DNA from: Paenibacillus sp. FSL W8-0186
GTDB taxonomy: Bacteria > Bacillota > Bacilli > Paenibacillales > Paenibacillaceae
Length of the DNA: 64,000 nucleotides
Direction of reading: 5' to 3'
Assembly (NCBI RefSeq): GCF_037969765.1
Contig: NZ_CP150207.1
Location: 4,898,501 to 4,962,500, forward strand
Both the position numbers and the translations under genes were made by a program. Shown piece by piece: positions 11,957 to 22,003 of the stretch (positions within the stretch are counted from its first letter, which is position 1; each line of letters starts with the position of its first letter). The notes beneath the pieces are model-generated. The model searched no databases and was not told where the DNA came from. It saw only the letters and a list, made by a program, of their open reading frames with translations.

Positions 11957-11985
11957 ATTATATAGAAAAGATAGATGTAATGCAA
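11957..11985 (-). promoter_or_regulatory. sigma-A promoter of the S10-spc operon
   Basis: Minus strand TTGCAT, 17-bp spacer, TATAAT (-35 at 11980-11985, -10 at 11957-11962). It is about 140 bases upstream of rpsJ and leaves a leader of ~130 bases. Because the mannanase gene separates tuf from rpsJ, this promoter must serve the whole 12-kb ribosomal protein operon. Confidence 0.85.
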
Positions 11986-12122
11986 GCAAAATATTAGACA
12001 TTTTTATTGGCCATTTGCTCGGCACATATATATAGAAGAAACTCGTTTTTTCGTGCCCGCAAAACGACAATTGAGGAACATAAAAACAAATACAGTACAT
12101 ATATCAGCTTGGTGAGACCTGC

Positions 12123-12147
12123 TATAATTCGTTGTTAAGCGCTTACA
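12123..12147 (+). promoter_or_regulatory. -10 box and CcpA (cre)-like site before the mannanase gene
   Basis: A TATAAT at 12123-12128 has no good -35 at normal spacing. Six bases on is GTTAAGCGCTTACA (12134-12147), which matches the cre consensus at its central CG and right half and differs at the first two bases. A cre site just downstream of a -10 box is a usual place for glucose repression of a polysaccharide-degrading enzyme. The remaining 12150-12250 shows nothing else except the ribosome binding site. Confidence 0.5.
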
Positions 12148-12256
12148 TTTTATCGATTTGAGCTTTTCTCCAATTTGCACAGGGAGGTGATACGCCGAAT
12201 CTGGTTTTGATAGTTATTTGAAGGATTAGAAACCGATCAACTCTAGGAGGGTGAGC

Positions 12257-15200
12257 ATGGAAAAACGACAGTATTACTTTTCCTTAGCTTTGGCACTTAT
12301 TTTGATCTTATCAATGATTCCGCCCGCATTCGGAGCAGCAACAGAACAAACGGGCACCCACTGGGCTGCTGCCCCATTGAATCGCTGGCAGGAGCGCGGC
12401 GTCGTCCACGGATATGAAGATGGCTCGTTCAGACCAGATGGGAAAATAACCCGAGCCGAGTTCGTGACCATCATCAACAAGATATTCGGTGTTTCAGACC
12501 AGGGAGACAGCAACTTCTCCGACGTGCCTGCGAGCGCCTGGTTCGCCGTTCAGATGGCTGCCGCCAAAGCGGCGGGCTATTATGAAGGTTTTCCTGATGG
12601 TTCAGGCAAGCCTGCAGCTAACATTAACCGGCAGGATGCGGCAGCACTTATGGCAAGAGTGCTGCAATTAAAGGGAGGAATGGATGATGAAGCTCAAGCT
12701 GTATCCGGTTTAAGTTTTAGCGATGCTGCTTCCATCAGCCCTTATGCCAGGGAGGCCGTTCAGACTCTAGTTGCCAATCATGCCTTATCCGGATATGCTG
12801 ATGGGACCTTCCGTCCGCAGCAGGATATGACACGGGCTGAAGCCATAACGCTGATCGATAGATTGATCGCGGCCTACTACGCTGTCGAAGGCGATTATAC
12901 GGGCGGCCTGATCGCTTCTCATACCGTTATTAACCAACCCGGGGTCACTCTAAAGAATTCTACCCTCTCTCGCAATCTCTATCTGGCCCGGGGCATTCGT
13001 AATGGAGATGTTACCCTGAACGGTGTACAGGTGAAGGGAACGGCCTTCATCTGGGGCGGCGAGAGCACGATTAGCGTACGCGACTCTATACTGCAGGATG
13101 TGCTGATCGATCGCAAAAACGGCCGCGTTCGCCTACATGCCGGCGGAACAACGAAGATTGTTAAGCTTATAGTCAACAGCTCCGGAACCATAGAGCTCGA
13201 CGAGAATGCATCCATAGACCATCTTATCGTCAACCACCCTGCTGCCATCCTCATTCCAAAGGGCACTGTCATCCATACACTGGTCATTCATCCCGAGGCA
13301 GCCAATACAATCATTACCGGAGAAGGCGACATTGAACAGGCCGATGTCCGGGCAAAAGATGTGAGGCTAAATGGTCAGCCGCTGCCGATTGGCACAGCCA
13401 TCATCATCGGAGGCGAGGTAAGCTCCCCATCCCCGGACCATAAGCCAAGTACAACTGCCGGCGCTACCTCCAGTAATCGAAGCGGCTCTTCAGGGTCCTA
13501 TCCGGGAACGGGGCAGCAATATCCCGTCATTGACCTGGCCGATGCCCAAGCGACGGACAGTACGCGTTCCCTCTTCGCTTACTTGCAGGAGATCCGCGGA
13601 AAGCATATTCTTTTCGGGCATCAGCACCCGACGGATGAGGTATTGTCCACTACCCCTCCGGGTCAGCCGAAATCGGAAACCTACAGTGCTGTAGGCGATT
13701 ACCCTGCGATGTTCGGGTGGGATACGCTAAGCCTGGAAGGATTTGAGAAGCCGGGTTCCCTCACGAATACACCGCAGCAGAATCGTGATAATCTGGTCGC
13801 CTCGATGAAAGAGGCTTATAAACTGGGCGGCGTGCTGAGCTTAAGCGCTCATATGCCAAACTTCGTAACCGGCGGCGATTTCTACGATACGAGCGGGAAT
13901 GTAGTGTCGCATATTTTGCCGGGCGGCGACAAGCACGAGGACTACAACGCCTTCCTGGACCGAATCGCGGATTTCGCGCACCATCTCAAGGATGAGAACG
14001 GCAATTTGATTCCGGTTATTTTCCGGCCATTCCACGAGCAAAACGGCGGCTGGTTCTGGTGGGGAGCTCCCTATACGACAAAAGAGCAATATATTGAAAT
14101 TTATCGTTACACCGTAGAATACCTAAGGGATGAAAAGGGCGTGCGTAATTTTCTCTATACCTTCTCTCCAGGAAGCCCGTTCAACAATTCGGAAGCTACC
14201 TTCTTAAAAACGTATCCGGGTGACGACTATGTCGATATTCTCGGATTTGACACTTATTACGACGGAAACAACCAAGCCTGGTTCGAAGCGGTCGTCGACG
14301 ATGCTAAGCTGATATCGCAGATCGCCGATGCACGCGGCAAGGTCGCTGCCTTTACGGAATTCGGCTATTCCAATGTCGAACCGACCGGGACAGCTGATTT
14401 GCATTTCTTCACCAAGTTGAGCGCAGCCCTCCAGTCCGACCCGGATGCGAAGCGGATGGCCTACATGTTAACCTGGGCGAACTTTAATTATAATTCTATC
14501 TTCGTGCCTTACCGCAACTCGGCGATGTATGGCGATCATGAGCTCCTGCCTGATTTCGAGCAGTATTATGCCGATCCGTACACATATTTCAGCCGCGATC
14601 TAAGCGGGGTGTATAACAAGAAGCTCAGAACAGCAAAAGAAAAACCGTTTATGCACATCGTGTCCCCTACCGGACAAGAGACGATCAGAAAGGCCTCGAC
14701 CACGATTCGGGCCAAAGTATTAAACCAGAATGTCGGCAAAGTCGTTTACCTGGTCGGCGACGAAATAACCGAACATGAAATGTCCATGAACGACAAAGGC
14801 TTTTATGCCGCCGAATGGCAGCCTCCAGCAGAGCTAAACGGCAAGGAAACCACATTGACCGTTAAAACCTATGGCAAAGACCATTCAGTCCTGTCTCAGA
14901 CCATTACGATTTACATTGGTATCCAGGAAAAAGTGTTGAAGCAGTTCACTTTCGATCAAAATATCGCCGGCGTGGCAAGCAACGGCAATTGGCCTGATAC
15001 GATTCAAACGCAGTATGCACACGGTATGCTTGCCAACGATGGAAAACTGAAAATTAACGTCAGCGGCCTGACAGGATCCGACAGCTGGCAAGAGCTGAAG
15101 ATCGGCCTACCCGACATCGCCGGGCAAGTTACACTGCCATACGTGAATCGGGTTAGTTTCGAAGCTTGGATACCAGCAGCCGCCGGAGATCACGACCCTG

Positions 15201-16525
15201 CTCATGTAAATCTGCGGGCAGCCGCAGAACTGCCGCCAAATAACATTAAATTTGAGACAACGAGCGTAACCGCATGGAGCGAGCTTCCAAGAATTACGAT
15301 CGGCGGCGAGGAATATGTCGCCTATAGCGCCCTGATGGACCTGACCGATCAGGATCAACTCGCAGCAGCTGAAGGCTTACAGTTAGCCCTGATTGGCAGC
15401 GGCCTGAATTATGACGGCCCGATCTATGTTGATAATATCCGGCAAATCAATGCCTATACCGGAGAAACTAATGATCCTGCCCACGTTGATGATTTCGATG
15501 GGTATAAGGGGAGTAATGAGCTGCTCCGTTCAGGCTATAGCCCAAATGGGGATGCCAATTCCATCTCGCTTGATGCGGAGCATAAGCAAAGCGGTCAATT
15601 CGGATTAAAATTGGACTACACTTTGGCCGGGCAGGGATATACGGGAATTACTAAAAATCTTGGCAGCCGTGACTGGTCTCAGACCGGGAAGCTGAAATTT
15701 TGGCTAGAGCCAGATGGCAGCGGCAAAAAACTGGTCATCCAGATCAAAGCGAACGATATTCACTTTGAGTATTATCCTTCGCTTGCGGACAGCGCGCCCC
15801 GGTGGATTGAGATTCCGTTCAAAGATTTCTCCGTTGCGCCTTGGGATTCCGCCAATCAGAGCAAGAAGCTGGACACAACTCATGCGAAAAAAGTGCAGGC
15901 ATTTTCGATCTATGTCAATGCACTAGCCAATGATTCGTATTCCAAAGACAATCCTTTCCTGGGTACGCTTTACCTGGACAGCATTCATGTCATCCCCGGC
16001 AGTTCCGGAGACATCCCGAAGGGTGAAGATGACGGGACTGACCCTGGAAACGGAGGCGGGATACAGCCTGGAACGCTGTATGGCTTTGAGACAGACACTG
16101 CAGGCTGGGAGGTCGAGGCTACTCAGAATTTTGCCAATGCTGCACCTCCAACCGTAACCACGGATGTGTACGCCGAAGGCATCCAATCGCTGCTAACCAC
16201 CTTCGAGCTGGACGGTACCTCCTTTGAACTGACAAAATACGCGGATTTTGACTTCAGCGGCCTGCAAGCCTTAAACGCAAAAGTCAAATTATCCACAGGT
16301 TCTGCCCATATCTATTTCTATGTAAAAACAGGCAGCTCCTGGACTTGGTACGACAGCGGCATCACCCTTGTCGAAGCCTCTGAAGCAGGCTTCAAAACGT
16401 TAAGCATCGATTTGTCCCAGGTTGAGAATCTCCATCAGGTCAAATCTCTGGGCTTCAAAATCGAGCCGGTTCCCGGCGAAACGGGAGCAGCGACCCTGTA
16501 CATTGATGATATTTCCTTATTTTAA
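12257..16525 (+). CDS. SLH-anchored GH26 beta-mannanase with C-terminal carbohydrate-binding modules
   Basis: Secreted enzyme predicted to cleave beta-1,4-mannan at the cell surface. In the 1422 residues I see: a signal peptide (to about AFGA, residue ~28); three S-layer homology domains (~33-80, ~86-138, ~153-205), which bind the wall polymer; a repetitive beta-helix-like part (~215-385); a Ser/Gly-rich linker (~390-420); and a GH26 catalytic domain (~421-790). In GH26 the acid/base Glu is E594 in RPFHEQNGGWFWWG and the nucleophile is E701 in AAFTEFGYS. An Ig-like domain (~800-890) and three beta-sandwich modules resembling mannan-binding CBMs (~890-1075, ~1080-1260, ~1270-1422) follow. ATG 12257 is 6 bases from AGGAGG; GTG 12251 is too close. 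It is a single gene, divergent from rpsJ and convergent with tuf. Exact CBM families are a guess. Confidence 0.93.
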   Translation: MEKRQYYFSLALALILILSMIPPAFGAATEQTGTHWAAAPLNRWQERGVVHGYEDGSFRPDGKITRAEFVTIINKIFGVSDQGDSNFSDVPASAWFAVQMAAAKAAGYYEGFPDGSGKPAANINRQDAAALMARVLQLKGGMDDEAQAVSGLSFSDAASISPYAREAVQTLVANHALSGYADGTFRPQQDMTRAEAITLIDRLIAAYYAVEGDYTGGLIASHTVINQPGVTLKNSTLSRNLYLARGIRNGDVTLNGVQVKGTAFIWGGESTISVRDSILQDVLIDRKNGRVRLHAGGTTKIVKLIVNSSGTIELDENASIDHLIVNHPAAILIPKGTVIHTLVIHPEAANTIITGEGDIEQADVRAKDVRLNGQPLPIGTAIIIGGEVSSPSPDHKPSTTAGATSSNRSGSSGSYPGTGQQYPVIDLADAQATDSTRSLFAYLQEIRGKHILFGHQHPTDEVLSTTPPGQPKSETYSAVGDYPAMFGWDTLSLEGFEKPGSLTNTPQQNRDNLVASMKEAYKLGGVLSLSAHMPNFVTGGDFYDTSGNVVSHILPGGDKHEDYNAFLDRIADFAHHLKDENGNLIPVIFRPFHEQNGGWFWWGAPYTTKEQYIEIYRYTVEYLRDEKGVRNFLYTFSPGSPFNNSEATFLKTYPGDDYVDILGFDTYYDGNNQAWFEAVVDDAKLISQIADARGKVAAFTEFGYSNVEPTGTADLHFFTKLSAALQSDPDAKRMAYMLTWANFNYNSIFVPYRNSAMYGDHELLPDFEQYYADPYTYFSRDLSGVYNKKLRTAKEKPFMHIVSPTGQETIRKASTTIRAKVLNQNVGKVVYLVGDEITEHEMSMNDKGFYAAEWQPPAELNGKETTLTVKTYGKDHSVLSQTITIYIGIQEKVLKQFTFDQNIAGVASNGNWPDTIQTQYAHGMLANDGKLKINVSGLTGSDSWQELKIGLPDIAGQVTLPYVNRVSFEAWIPAAAGDHDPAHVNLRAAAELPPNNIKFETTSVTAWSELPRITIGGEEYVAYSALMDLTDQDQLAAAEGLQLALIGSGLNYDGPIYVDNIRQINAYTGETNDPAHVDDFDGYKGSNELLRSGYSPNGDANSISLDAEHKQSGQFGLKLDYTLAGQGYTGITKNLGSRDWSQTGKLKFWLEPDGSGKKLVIQIKANDIHFEYYPSLADSAPRWIEIPFKDFSVAPWDSANQSKKLDTTHAKKVQAFSIYVNALANDSYSKDNPFLGTLYLDSIHVIPGSSGDIPKGEDDGTDPGNGGGIQPGTLYGFETDTAGWEVEATQNFANAAPPTVTTDVYAEGIQSLLTTFELDGTSFELTKYADFDFSGLQALNAKVKLSTGSAHIYFYVKTGSSWTWYDSGITLVEASEAGFKTLSIDLSQVENLHQVKSLGFKIEPVPGETGAATLYIDDISLF

Positions 16526-16535
16526 GTAGAACCGT

Positions 16536-16575
16536 AAATAGGCCGAGTCAAGTGAATGCTTGATCCGGCCTATTT
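16536..16575 (+). terminator. terminator of the mannanase gene
   Basis: Inverted repeat AAATAGGCCG / CGGCCTATTT with extra inner pairing, beginning 11 bases after the stop codon. The T-rich side follows the stem (TATTTCTTAT). Confidence 0.75.
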
Positions 16576-16656
16576 CTTATAGTTCGTTTGCTATGAATTC
16601 TTGCCTTATTCGGGTAGAAAAGATCTAGGCTAATTGGTTGGCTACCCCCGTAATGC

Positions 16657-16838
16657 TTACGGACACAGATGCCGCTATACTTGCAAAATACCACCATTCA
16701 GTGTGCTAACGGACTATGGGGGCGCTATTCATTAAAACAAGCCTGACTTCATCTCCATTTCAGGCCATAAGGCCTCCTGGGTCCGTTACTCCCCAAAAGT
16801 GATCCCTTTTACTAAAATAACGGAATGAGGGTCCGCTA
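16657..16838. repeat. copy A of the ~183-bp four-unit palindromic intergenic element
   Basis: Two direct units (from 16657 and 16707, each TTACGGAC/TAACGGAC ... CGCTAT) are followed by two inverted units (ending near 16788 and 16838, each ATAAGG or AATAACGG ... GTCCG). Unit spacing is 50 bp on both sides. It occupies most of the gene-free stretch between the mannanase and tuf terminators. The rest (16839-16990) is AT-rich and has two copies of ATCACGTTA 40 bp apart but nothing I can name. Confidence 0.7.
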
Positions 16839-16990
16839 GTCTTATGTCTCAGCTATACACAGCCTGATTTTAACATTAAACTTTTGGCCTCTAGCATCAC
16901 GTTACCATTTTAATATAACTGTGGATAGTCTTGAGATCACGTTATTCTATCAACTTGAATCTTACTTCAAGCTTAAGAATACAGCCCATA

Positions 16991-17033
16991 CAAAAAAGCT
17001 GCCCTAAGGATCTAATGACCCTCAGGGCAGCTT
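16991..17033 (-). terminator. terminator of the str operon after tuf
   Basis: On the minus strand, AAGCTGCCCT pairs with AGGGCAGCTT (arms 17024-17033 and 16997-17006), followed by TTTTT. It lies 24 bases after the tuf stop codon and faces the mannanase terminator. Confidence 0.9.
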
Positions 17034-17057
17034 GGCAATAAGGTTTAAGAAACCTTA

Positions 17058-18251
17058 TTATTTTTGGATGGAAACAACCGCACCGGATCCAACTGTACGG
17101 CCACCTTCACGGATGGAGAAGCGAGTTCCTTCTTCAATCGCGATAGGAGCGATCAGTTGTACAGTAACTTCGATGTTGTCGCCAGGCATAACCATTTCAG
17201 TACCTTCTGGCAGGTTGATGATACCTGTAACGTCAGTTGTACGGAAATAGAATTGTGGACGGTAACCTGTGAAGAAAGGTTTGTGACGTCCGCCCTCTTC
17301 TTTAGTCAATACGTATACTTGAGCAGTGAACTCAGTATGCGGATTAACGGAAGCTGGCTTTGCAAGAACTTGACCGCGCTCGATTTGTGTACGGTCTACA
17401 CCACGGAGCAATGCACCGATGTTGTCGCCCGCTTCAGCGGAATCAAGCAATTTACGGAACATTTCAACGCCCGTAACAACGGATTTTTTAGTTTCTTCAG
17501 CAATACCAACGATTTCAACCTCGTCGCCGACTTTAACAGTACCACGCTCAACGCGGCCTGTAGCAACCGTACCACGACCAGTGATGGAGAATACGTCCTC
17601 AACTGGCATCAGGAATGGTTTGTCAACCGGACGCTCTGGAAGCGGAATGTACTCGTCGATGATTTCGAACATTTCGATGATTTTCTTAGCGTAGTCGCCA
17701 TCTGGGTTTTGAAGTGCTTCACGAGCAGATCCACGGATGATTGGAGTGTCATCGCCTGGGAACTCATATTCGTTCAACAGGTCGCGAACTTCCATTTCAA
17801 CCAGTTCCAGAAGCTCTTCGTCTTCAACCATGTCGCATTTGTTCAAGAATACAACGATGTAAGGAACGCCTACGTTACGGGACAACAGGATGTGCTCGCG
17901 AGTTTGCGGCATTGGGCCGTCAGCTGCGGATACAACCAGGATTGCGCCGTCCATTTGAGCCGCGCCAGTGATCATGTTTTTAACATAGTCGGCGTGACCT
18001 GGGCAGTCAACGTGAGCGTAGTGGCGGTTAGCCGACTCATACTCAACGTGGGAAGTGGAAATTGTGATACCGCGCTCGCGCTCTTCTGGAGCTTTGTCGA
18101 TTTGGTCGTAAGCGATCGCGCTACCTCCACCGTAAGTTTTAGTCAAAACGGTAGTGATTGCTGCAGTCAAAGTAGTTTTACCATGGTCAACGTGACCGAT
18201 TGTACCGATATTAACGTGCGGTTTTGTACGTTCGTATTTTGCCTTTGCCAT
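17058..18251 (-). CDS. tuf: translation elongation factor Tu
   Basis: GTPase that delivers aminoacyl-tRNA to the ribosome. The 397-residue product has the P-loop GHVDHGKT (residues ~19-26), DCPGHADY and NKCD. It is the last gene of the rplGB-rpsL-rpsG-fusA-tuf unit and is followed by a strong terminator. No elfamycin-resistance change was obvious. Confidence 0.99.
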   Translation of the reverse strand: MAKAKYERTKPHVNIGTIGHVDHGKTTLTAAITTVLTKTYGGGSAIAYDQIDKAPEERERGITISTSHVEYESANRHYAHVDCPGHADYVKNMITGAAQMDGAILVVSAADGPMPQTREHILLSRNVGVPYIVVFLNKCDMVEDEELLELVEMEVRDLLNEYEFPGDDTPIIRGSAREALQNPDGDYAKKIIEMFEIIDEYIPLPERPVDKPFLMPVEDVFSITGRGTVATGRVERGTVKVGDEVEIVGIAEETKKSVVTGVEMFRKLLDSAEAGDNIGALLRGVDRTQIERGQVLAKPASVNPHTEFTAQVYVLTKEEGGRHKPFFTGYRPQFYFRTTDVTGIINLPEGTEMVMPGDNIEVTVQLIAPIAIEEGTRFSIREGGRTVGSGAVVSIQK

Positions 18252-18291
18252 TTTAAACAGTTCCTCCTTAAATATGGATTGTTATGTTGGA

Positions 18292-18332
18292 CTGATCGGA
18301 GGGGCTCCCATGAAGGAATTCCCTCCGATCAG
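18292..18332 (-). other. perfect 12-bp hairpin between fusA and tuf
   Basis: Arms CTGATCGGAGGG and CCCTCCGATCAG are fully complementary around a 17-base loop, in the 93-base gap before tuf. No T-run follows on the minus strand, so it is not a standard terminator. It may be a processing or stability element separating fusA from the highly expressed tuf. Confidence 0.7.
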
Positions 18333-18344
18333 CAGATACAAAAA

Positions 18345-20423
18345 TTATTCTTCGCCTTTATACTTCGATACGATTTCTTCGGAGATATTCTTAGGAACTT
18401 CTTCGTAGTGGGAAAGCTCCATCGAGAATACACCGCGTCCTTGCGTACCGGAACGAAGTGTTGTTGAATATCCGAACATTTCGGAAAGAGGTACTTTGGC
18501 ACGAATGATTTGCGCGCTACCGCGGGAATCCATACCTTCGATACGTCCGCGACGGGAGTTCAGCATACCCATAACGTCACCCATGTACTCTTCCGGAACC
18601 GTAACTTCAACTTTCATGATTGGCTCAAGAAGAACAGCTTGACATTTGTCTTTAGCTGCTTTCAAAGCCATGGAACCAGCGATCTTAAACGCCATTTCAC
18701 TGGAGTCAACATCGTGGTAAGAACCGTCGACGATTGTAGCTTTAACGTCTACAAGCGGGAAGCCTGCAAGAACACCGTTCTTCATAGCTTCTTCGATACC
18801 TTGTTGTGCAGGAGCAATATACTCCCGAGGTACCGCACCACCGACGATTTTGCTGTCGAACTGGTTTCCAGAACCAGCTTCCAGCGGTTCGAATTCAACC
18901 CAAACGTGACCGTATTGTCCACGACCACCGGATTGACGTACGAACTTACCTTCAACGCGCGCAGGTGCTTTGAATGTCTCACGGTATGCAACCTGTGGTT
19001 TACCCACGTTGGTCTCAACCTTGAATTCGCGGCGCATACGCTCGATGATGATATCAAGGTGAAGCTCACCCATACCAGCAAGGATCGTTTGACCCGTTTC
19101 TTCGTCTGTATGAGCACGTAGCGTAGGATCTTCCTCGGTCAATTTGCCGAGGGCAACGCCCATCTTGTCTTGGTCAGCTTTCGTTTTAGGTTCAACTGCG
19201 ATTTCGATAACCGGATCAGGGAAGTTCATGGACTCCAGGATAACCGGATTCTTCTCATCACACAGTGTATCACCTGTGCCTGTATCTTTCAAACCAACCG
19301 CAGAAGCGATATCACCTGCGTAAACTTCAGTGATCTCTTGACGGCTGTTTGCGTGCATTTGCAGGATACGGCCGATCCGCTCACGTTTGCCTTTCGTTGC
19401 ATTCAGCACGTAAGATCCCGATTGAAGAACACCGGAGTATACGCGGAAGAACGTCAGCTTACCAACGTAAGGGTCTGTCATGATTTTGAACGCCAATGCC
19501 GCGAACGGCTCTTCATCCGAAGAATGACGCTCTACTTCCGAACCGTCTTCCAGATGACCTTTAATGCTCGGAATATCAATTGGAGCAGGCAGGTAATCTA
19601 CAACGGCATCCAGCATCAGCTGAACCCCTTTGTTACGGTAGGAAGATCCGCAAATAACTGGGAAGATTTTAACTTCAACAACACCCTTGCGAAGTGCTGC
19701 CTTGATTTCATCGACACTGATTTCCTCGCCTTCGAGGTATTTCATTGTCAACTCCTCGTCCAGTTCCGCAACCTTCTCAACTAGTTCAGCACGAAGTTCC
19801 TCTACTTGAGCTTTGTACTCCTCAGGAATTTCGGTCTCTTCGATGTTTTGGCCCATGTTGTCTTTGTACATGTACGCTTTCTCAGCAACAATGTCGATGA
19901 TACCGACAAAGTTGTCCTCTGCACCGATTGGCAGTTGGATTGCAACTGCGTTCGCTTGCAGACGCTCGCGCATATCTTTAACAACGTTAAGGAAGTCCGC
20001 ACCGATGATATCCATTTTGTTGACATAAGCAATACGAGGAACGCTATATTTGTCAGCCTGTCTCCATACGGTTTCCGACTGCGGCTCTACGCCTTCCTTG
20101 GCACTGAACACACCAACTGCCCCGTCCAATACACGAAGAGAACGTTCGACTTCAACAGTGAAGTCGACGTGTCCCGGGGTATCAATGATATTGACGCGGT
20201 GACCTTTCCAAGAAGCGGTCGTAGCAGCGGAAGTAATCGTAATCCCGCGCTCCTGCTCTTGCTCCATCCAGTCCATCGTTGCGGAACCCTCGTGGGTTTC
20301 GCCGATTTTATGCGTGCGGCCTGTGTAGAACAAGATACGCTCCGTGGTCGTCGTCTTACCGGCGTCAATATGCGCCATGATCCCGATATTACGTGTATTC
20401 TTCAAGGAGAACTCTCTTGCCAT
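18345..20423 (-). CDS. fusA: translation elongation factor G
   Basis: GTPase that drives translocation. The 692-residue product has the P-loop [15 protein letters not shown] near the N-terminus, DTPGHVDF and NKMD, plus the C-terminal domain with [17 protein letters not shown]. It is full length and co-oriented with rpsG and tuf. Confidence 0.99.
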   Translation of the reverse strand: MAREFSLKNTRNIGIMAHIDAGKTTTTERILFYTGRTHKIGETHEGSATMDWMEQEQERGITITSAATTASWKGHRVNIIDTPGHVDFTVEVERSLRVLDGAVGVFSAKEGVEPQSETVWRQADKYSVPRIAYVNKMDIIGADFLNVVKDMRERLQANAVAIQLPIGAEDNFVGIIDIVAEKAYMYKDNMGQNIEETEIPEEYKAQVEELRAELVEKVAELDEELTMKYLEGEEISVDEIKAALRKGVVEVKIFPVICGSSYRNKGVQLMLDAVVDYLPAPIDIPSIKGHLEDGSEVERHSSDEEPFAALAFKIMTDPYVGKLTFFRVYSGVLQSGSYVLNATKGKRERIGRILQMHANSRQEITEVYAGDIASAVGLKDTGTGDTLCDEKNPVILESMNFPDPVIEIAVEPKTKADQDKMGVALGKLTEEDPTLRAHTDEETGQTILAGMGELHLDIIIERMRREFKVETNVGKPQVAYRETFKAPARVEGKFVRQSGGRGQYGHVWVEFEPLEAGSGNQFDSKIVGGAVPREYIAPAQQGIEEAMKNGVLAGFPLVDVKATIVDGSYHDVDSSEMAFKIAGSMALKAAKDKCQAVLLEPIMKVEVTVPEEYMGDVMGMLNSRRGRIEGMDSRGSAQIIRAKVPLSEMFGYSTTLRSGTQGRGVFSMELSHYEEVPKNISEEIVSKYKGEE

Positions 20424-20473
20424 GAAATTTTCTCCCTTCGAATTATAGATTTATGTTGTGAATCAACCGAATC

Positions 20474-20944
20474 CTACCAGCGGTAGTGTGCGAACGCTTT
20501 GTTCGCTTCGGCCATTTTGTGCGTGTCTTCACGTTTCTTAACGGAAGCACCAGTGTTGTTGGATGCGTCGATAATCTCGGCAGCCAAACGCTCTTCCATA
20601 GTCTTCTCTCCGCGGTTGCGGGAGTAGTTTACGAGCCAACGTAGTCCCAGAGCTGTACGTCTCTCTGGTTTTACTTCGATAGGTACTTGGTAGTTGGAGC
20701 CGCCCACACGACGAGCTTTAACTTCGAGTACCGGCATGATGTTCTTAAGCGCTGCTTCAAATACTTCCATCGGGTCATTCCCTGTACGCTCTTGAATAAG
20801 TTTAAAAGCGTTATAAAGGATGCTTTGAGCAACACCACGTTTACCGTCGAGCATAATGCGGTTGATCAAGCGAGTAACAAGTTTGCTGTTATACACCGGA
20901 TCCGGCAATACGTCTCTTTTGGCAACTGGACCTTTGCGTGGCAT
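20474..20944 (-). CDS. rpsG: 30S ribosomal protein S7
   Basis: Primary 16S rRNA-binding protein of the small-subunit head. The 156-residue product begins [18 protein letters not shown] and ends with [14 protein letters not shown], as in other Firmicutes. Confidence 0.98.
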   Translation of the reverse strand: MPRKGPVAKRDVLPDPVYNSKLVTRLINRIMLDGKRGVAQSILYNAFKLIQERTGNDPMEVFEAALKNIMPVLEVKARRVGGSNYQVPIEVKPERRTALGLRWLVNYSRNRGEKTMEERLAAEIIDASNNTGASVKKREDTHKMAEANKAFAHYRW

Positions 20945-20996
20945 AGTTATCCCCCTTTCAGTGTTAGTTCAAACGTATAGCTATGACTCTAGCTAA

Positions 20997-21416
20997 TTAT
21001 TTTTTTGCTTTTGGACGTTTTGCGCCGTATTTGGAACGAGCTTGCATACGGTTGTTCACTCCAGCCGTATCCAGCGCTCCGCGAACGATATGATAACGTA
21101 CCCCTGGAAGGTCTTTGACCCGGCCACCGCGAATCAGCACGACACTGTGCTCTTGCAGGTTGTGTCCGATACCTGGGATATAAGCAGTCACCTCAACACG
21201 GTTCGTCAAGCGAACACGCGCGTATTTACGAAGTGCGGAGTTCGGTTTCTTAGGAGTCATTGTCCCTACCCGAGTGCACACACCACGTTTTTGAGGAGAA
21301 TTCAATTCGGTAGCTTCGCGTTTGAGAGCGTTAAACCCTCTGTGCAATGCTGGTGATTTGGATTTGTAAATCTTGTCTTGACGACCTTTACGTACCAATT
21401 GGTTGATTGTTGGCAT
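20997..21416 (-). CDS. rpsL: 30S ribosomal protein S12
   Basis: Decoding-centre protein of 139 residues. The streptomycin-interaction loop [11 protein letters not shown] (lysines K56 and K57) and GVRYHIVRG are wild type, predicting streptomycin sensitivity at this locus. The ribosome binding site is GAAGGGGGTGG. Confidence 0.98.
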   Translation of the reverse strand: MPTINQLVRKGRQDKIYKSKSPALHRGFNALKREATELNSPQKRGVCTRVGTMTPKKPNSALRKYARVRLTNRVEVTAYIPGIGHNLQEHSVVLIRGGRVKDLPGVRYHIVRGALDTAGVNNRMQARSKYGAKRPKAKK

Positions 21417-21560
21417 GTTGTTGCCACCCCCTTCCTCAGTAATAAATGTTTCTTTACAAACCTTTTGTTAAGCCCACAGACCCAGGCGGTTCATAAAAGA
21501 ACAAAGGAAAAGTTTTTGCCGAAAGGTTTGCCCTAAATCAGCAAAAACGATTTTCTCAAG

Positions 21561-21812
21561 CTATCTCTTTACAATCGCAGCCATCGCTGCCCCTACTTCA
21601 ATCCCGCAAGCAATGCCGAGATTGTGCATCGTATCCACATAAGTCAATTTGACACCATGTTGGTTACACAGAGCGATAATCTTCGATGTAAGGCGCGGAT
21701 CTGCATCTTCAGCCACATATACTTCTTCGGCACGACCGAGCTCTACTGCCCGCATCGTTTGTTTCGTGCCGATTTTGACATGAGCGTCCTGTAGCCCTCT
21801 ATCGTTAGACAT
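21561..21812 (-). CDS. rplGB: L7Ae-family ribosomal-like protein (YbxF)
   Basis: Small RNA-binding protein of the L7Ae/L30e family that recognises kink-turns. In B. subtilis YbxF binds ribosomes and K-turn RNA. The 83-residue product has TKQTMRAVELGRAEEVYVAEDAD and the VGAAMAAIVKR C-terminus. Two adjacent ATGs are possible; the second (21812) is 8 bases from GGAGG. It lies between rpoC and rpsL, its usual position. The 144 bases before rpsL hold a weak 8-bp hairpin and the rpsL ribosome binding site. Confidence 0.93.
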   Translation of the reverse strand: MSNDRGLQDAHVKIGTKQTMRAVELGRAEEVYVAEDADPRLTSKIIALCNQHGVKLTYVDTMHNLGIACGIEVGAAMAAIVKR

Positions 21813-21862
21813 CATCTAGTCCTCCAATTTACAGGGATTCACCGTACTCACGCACTTTGATA

Positions 21863-21892
21863 TATTAGCATTTTGCTATAGGCGATGTCAAG
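21863..21892 (-). promoter_or_regulatory. promoter of rplGB-rpsL-rpsG-fusA-tuf
   Basis: Minus strand TTGACA (21887-21892), 18-bp spacer, TAATAT (21863-21868), with TGC just before the -10 (extended -10). It lies 50 bases upstream of rplGB and downstream of the rpoC hairpin, so the str group can be transcribed apart from rpoBC. Confidence 0.8.
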
Positions 21893-21951
21893 CAATTTAT
21901 TTGCAAGAAAATAACCGCCTTATAGCTATCCTCGAACCTTAAACAAAGTAA

Positions 21952-21990
21952 CGGTGCAGCCGAGTACATGTTCCACTTTCGGCTGCACCG
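21952..21990 (-). terminator. hairpin/terminator after rpoC
   Basis: An 11-bp GC-rich stem (CGGTGCAGCCG / CGGCTGCACCG, arms 21980-21990 and 21952-21962) starts 14 bases after the rpoC stop. The following TACTTTGTTT is only a weak T-run, so partial read-through is possible. Confidence 0.65.
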
Positions 21991-22003
21991 CTTTTCAGGT
22001 TGT

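Noticed and set aside
17064..18467. A 467-codon open frame opposite tuf and the end of fusA
   Set aside because: Antisense shadow crossing two conserved genes, with no homology features.
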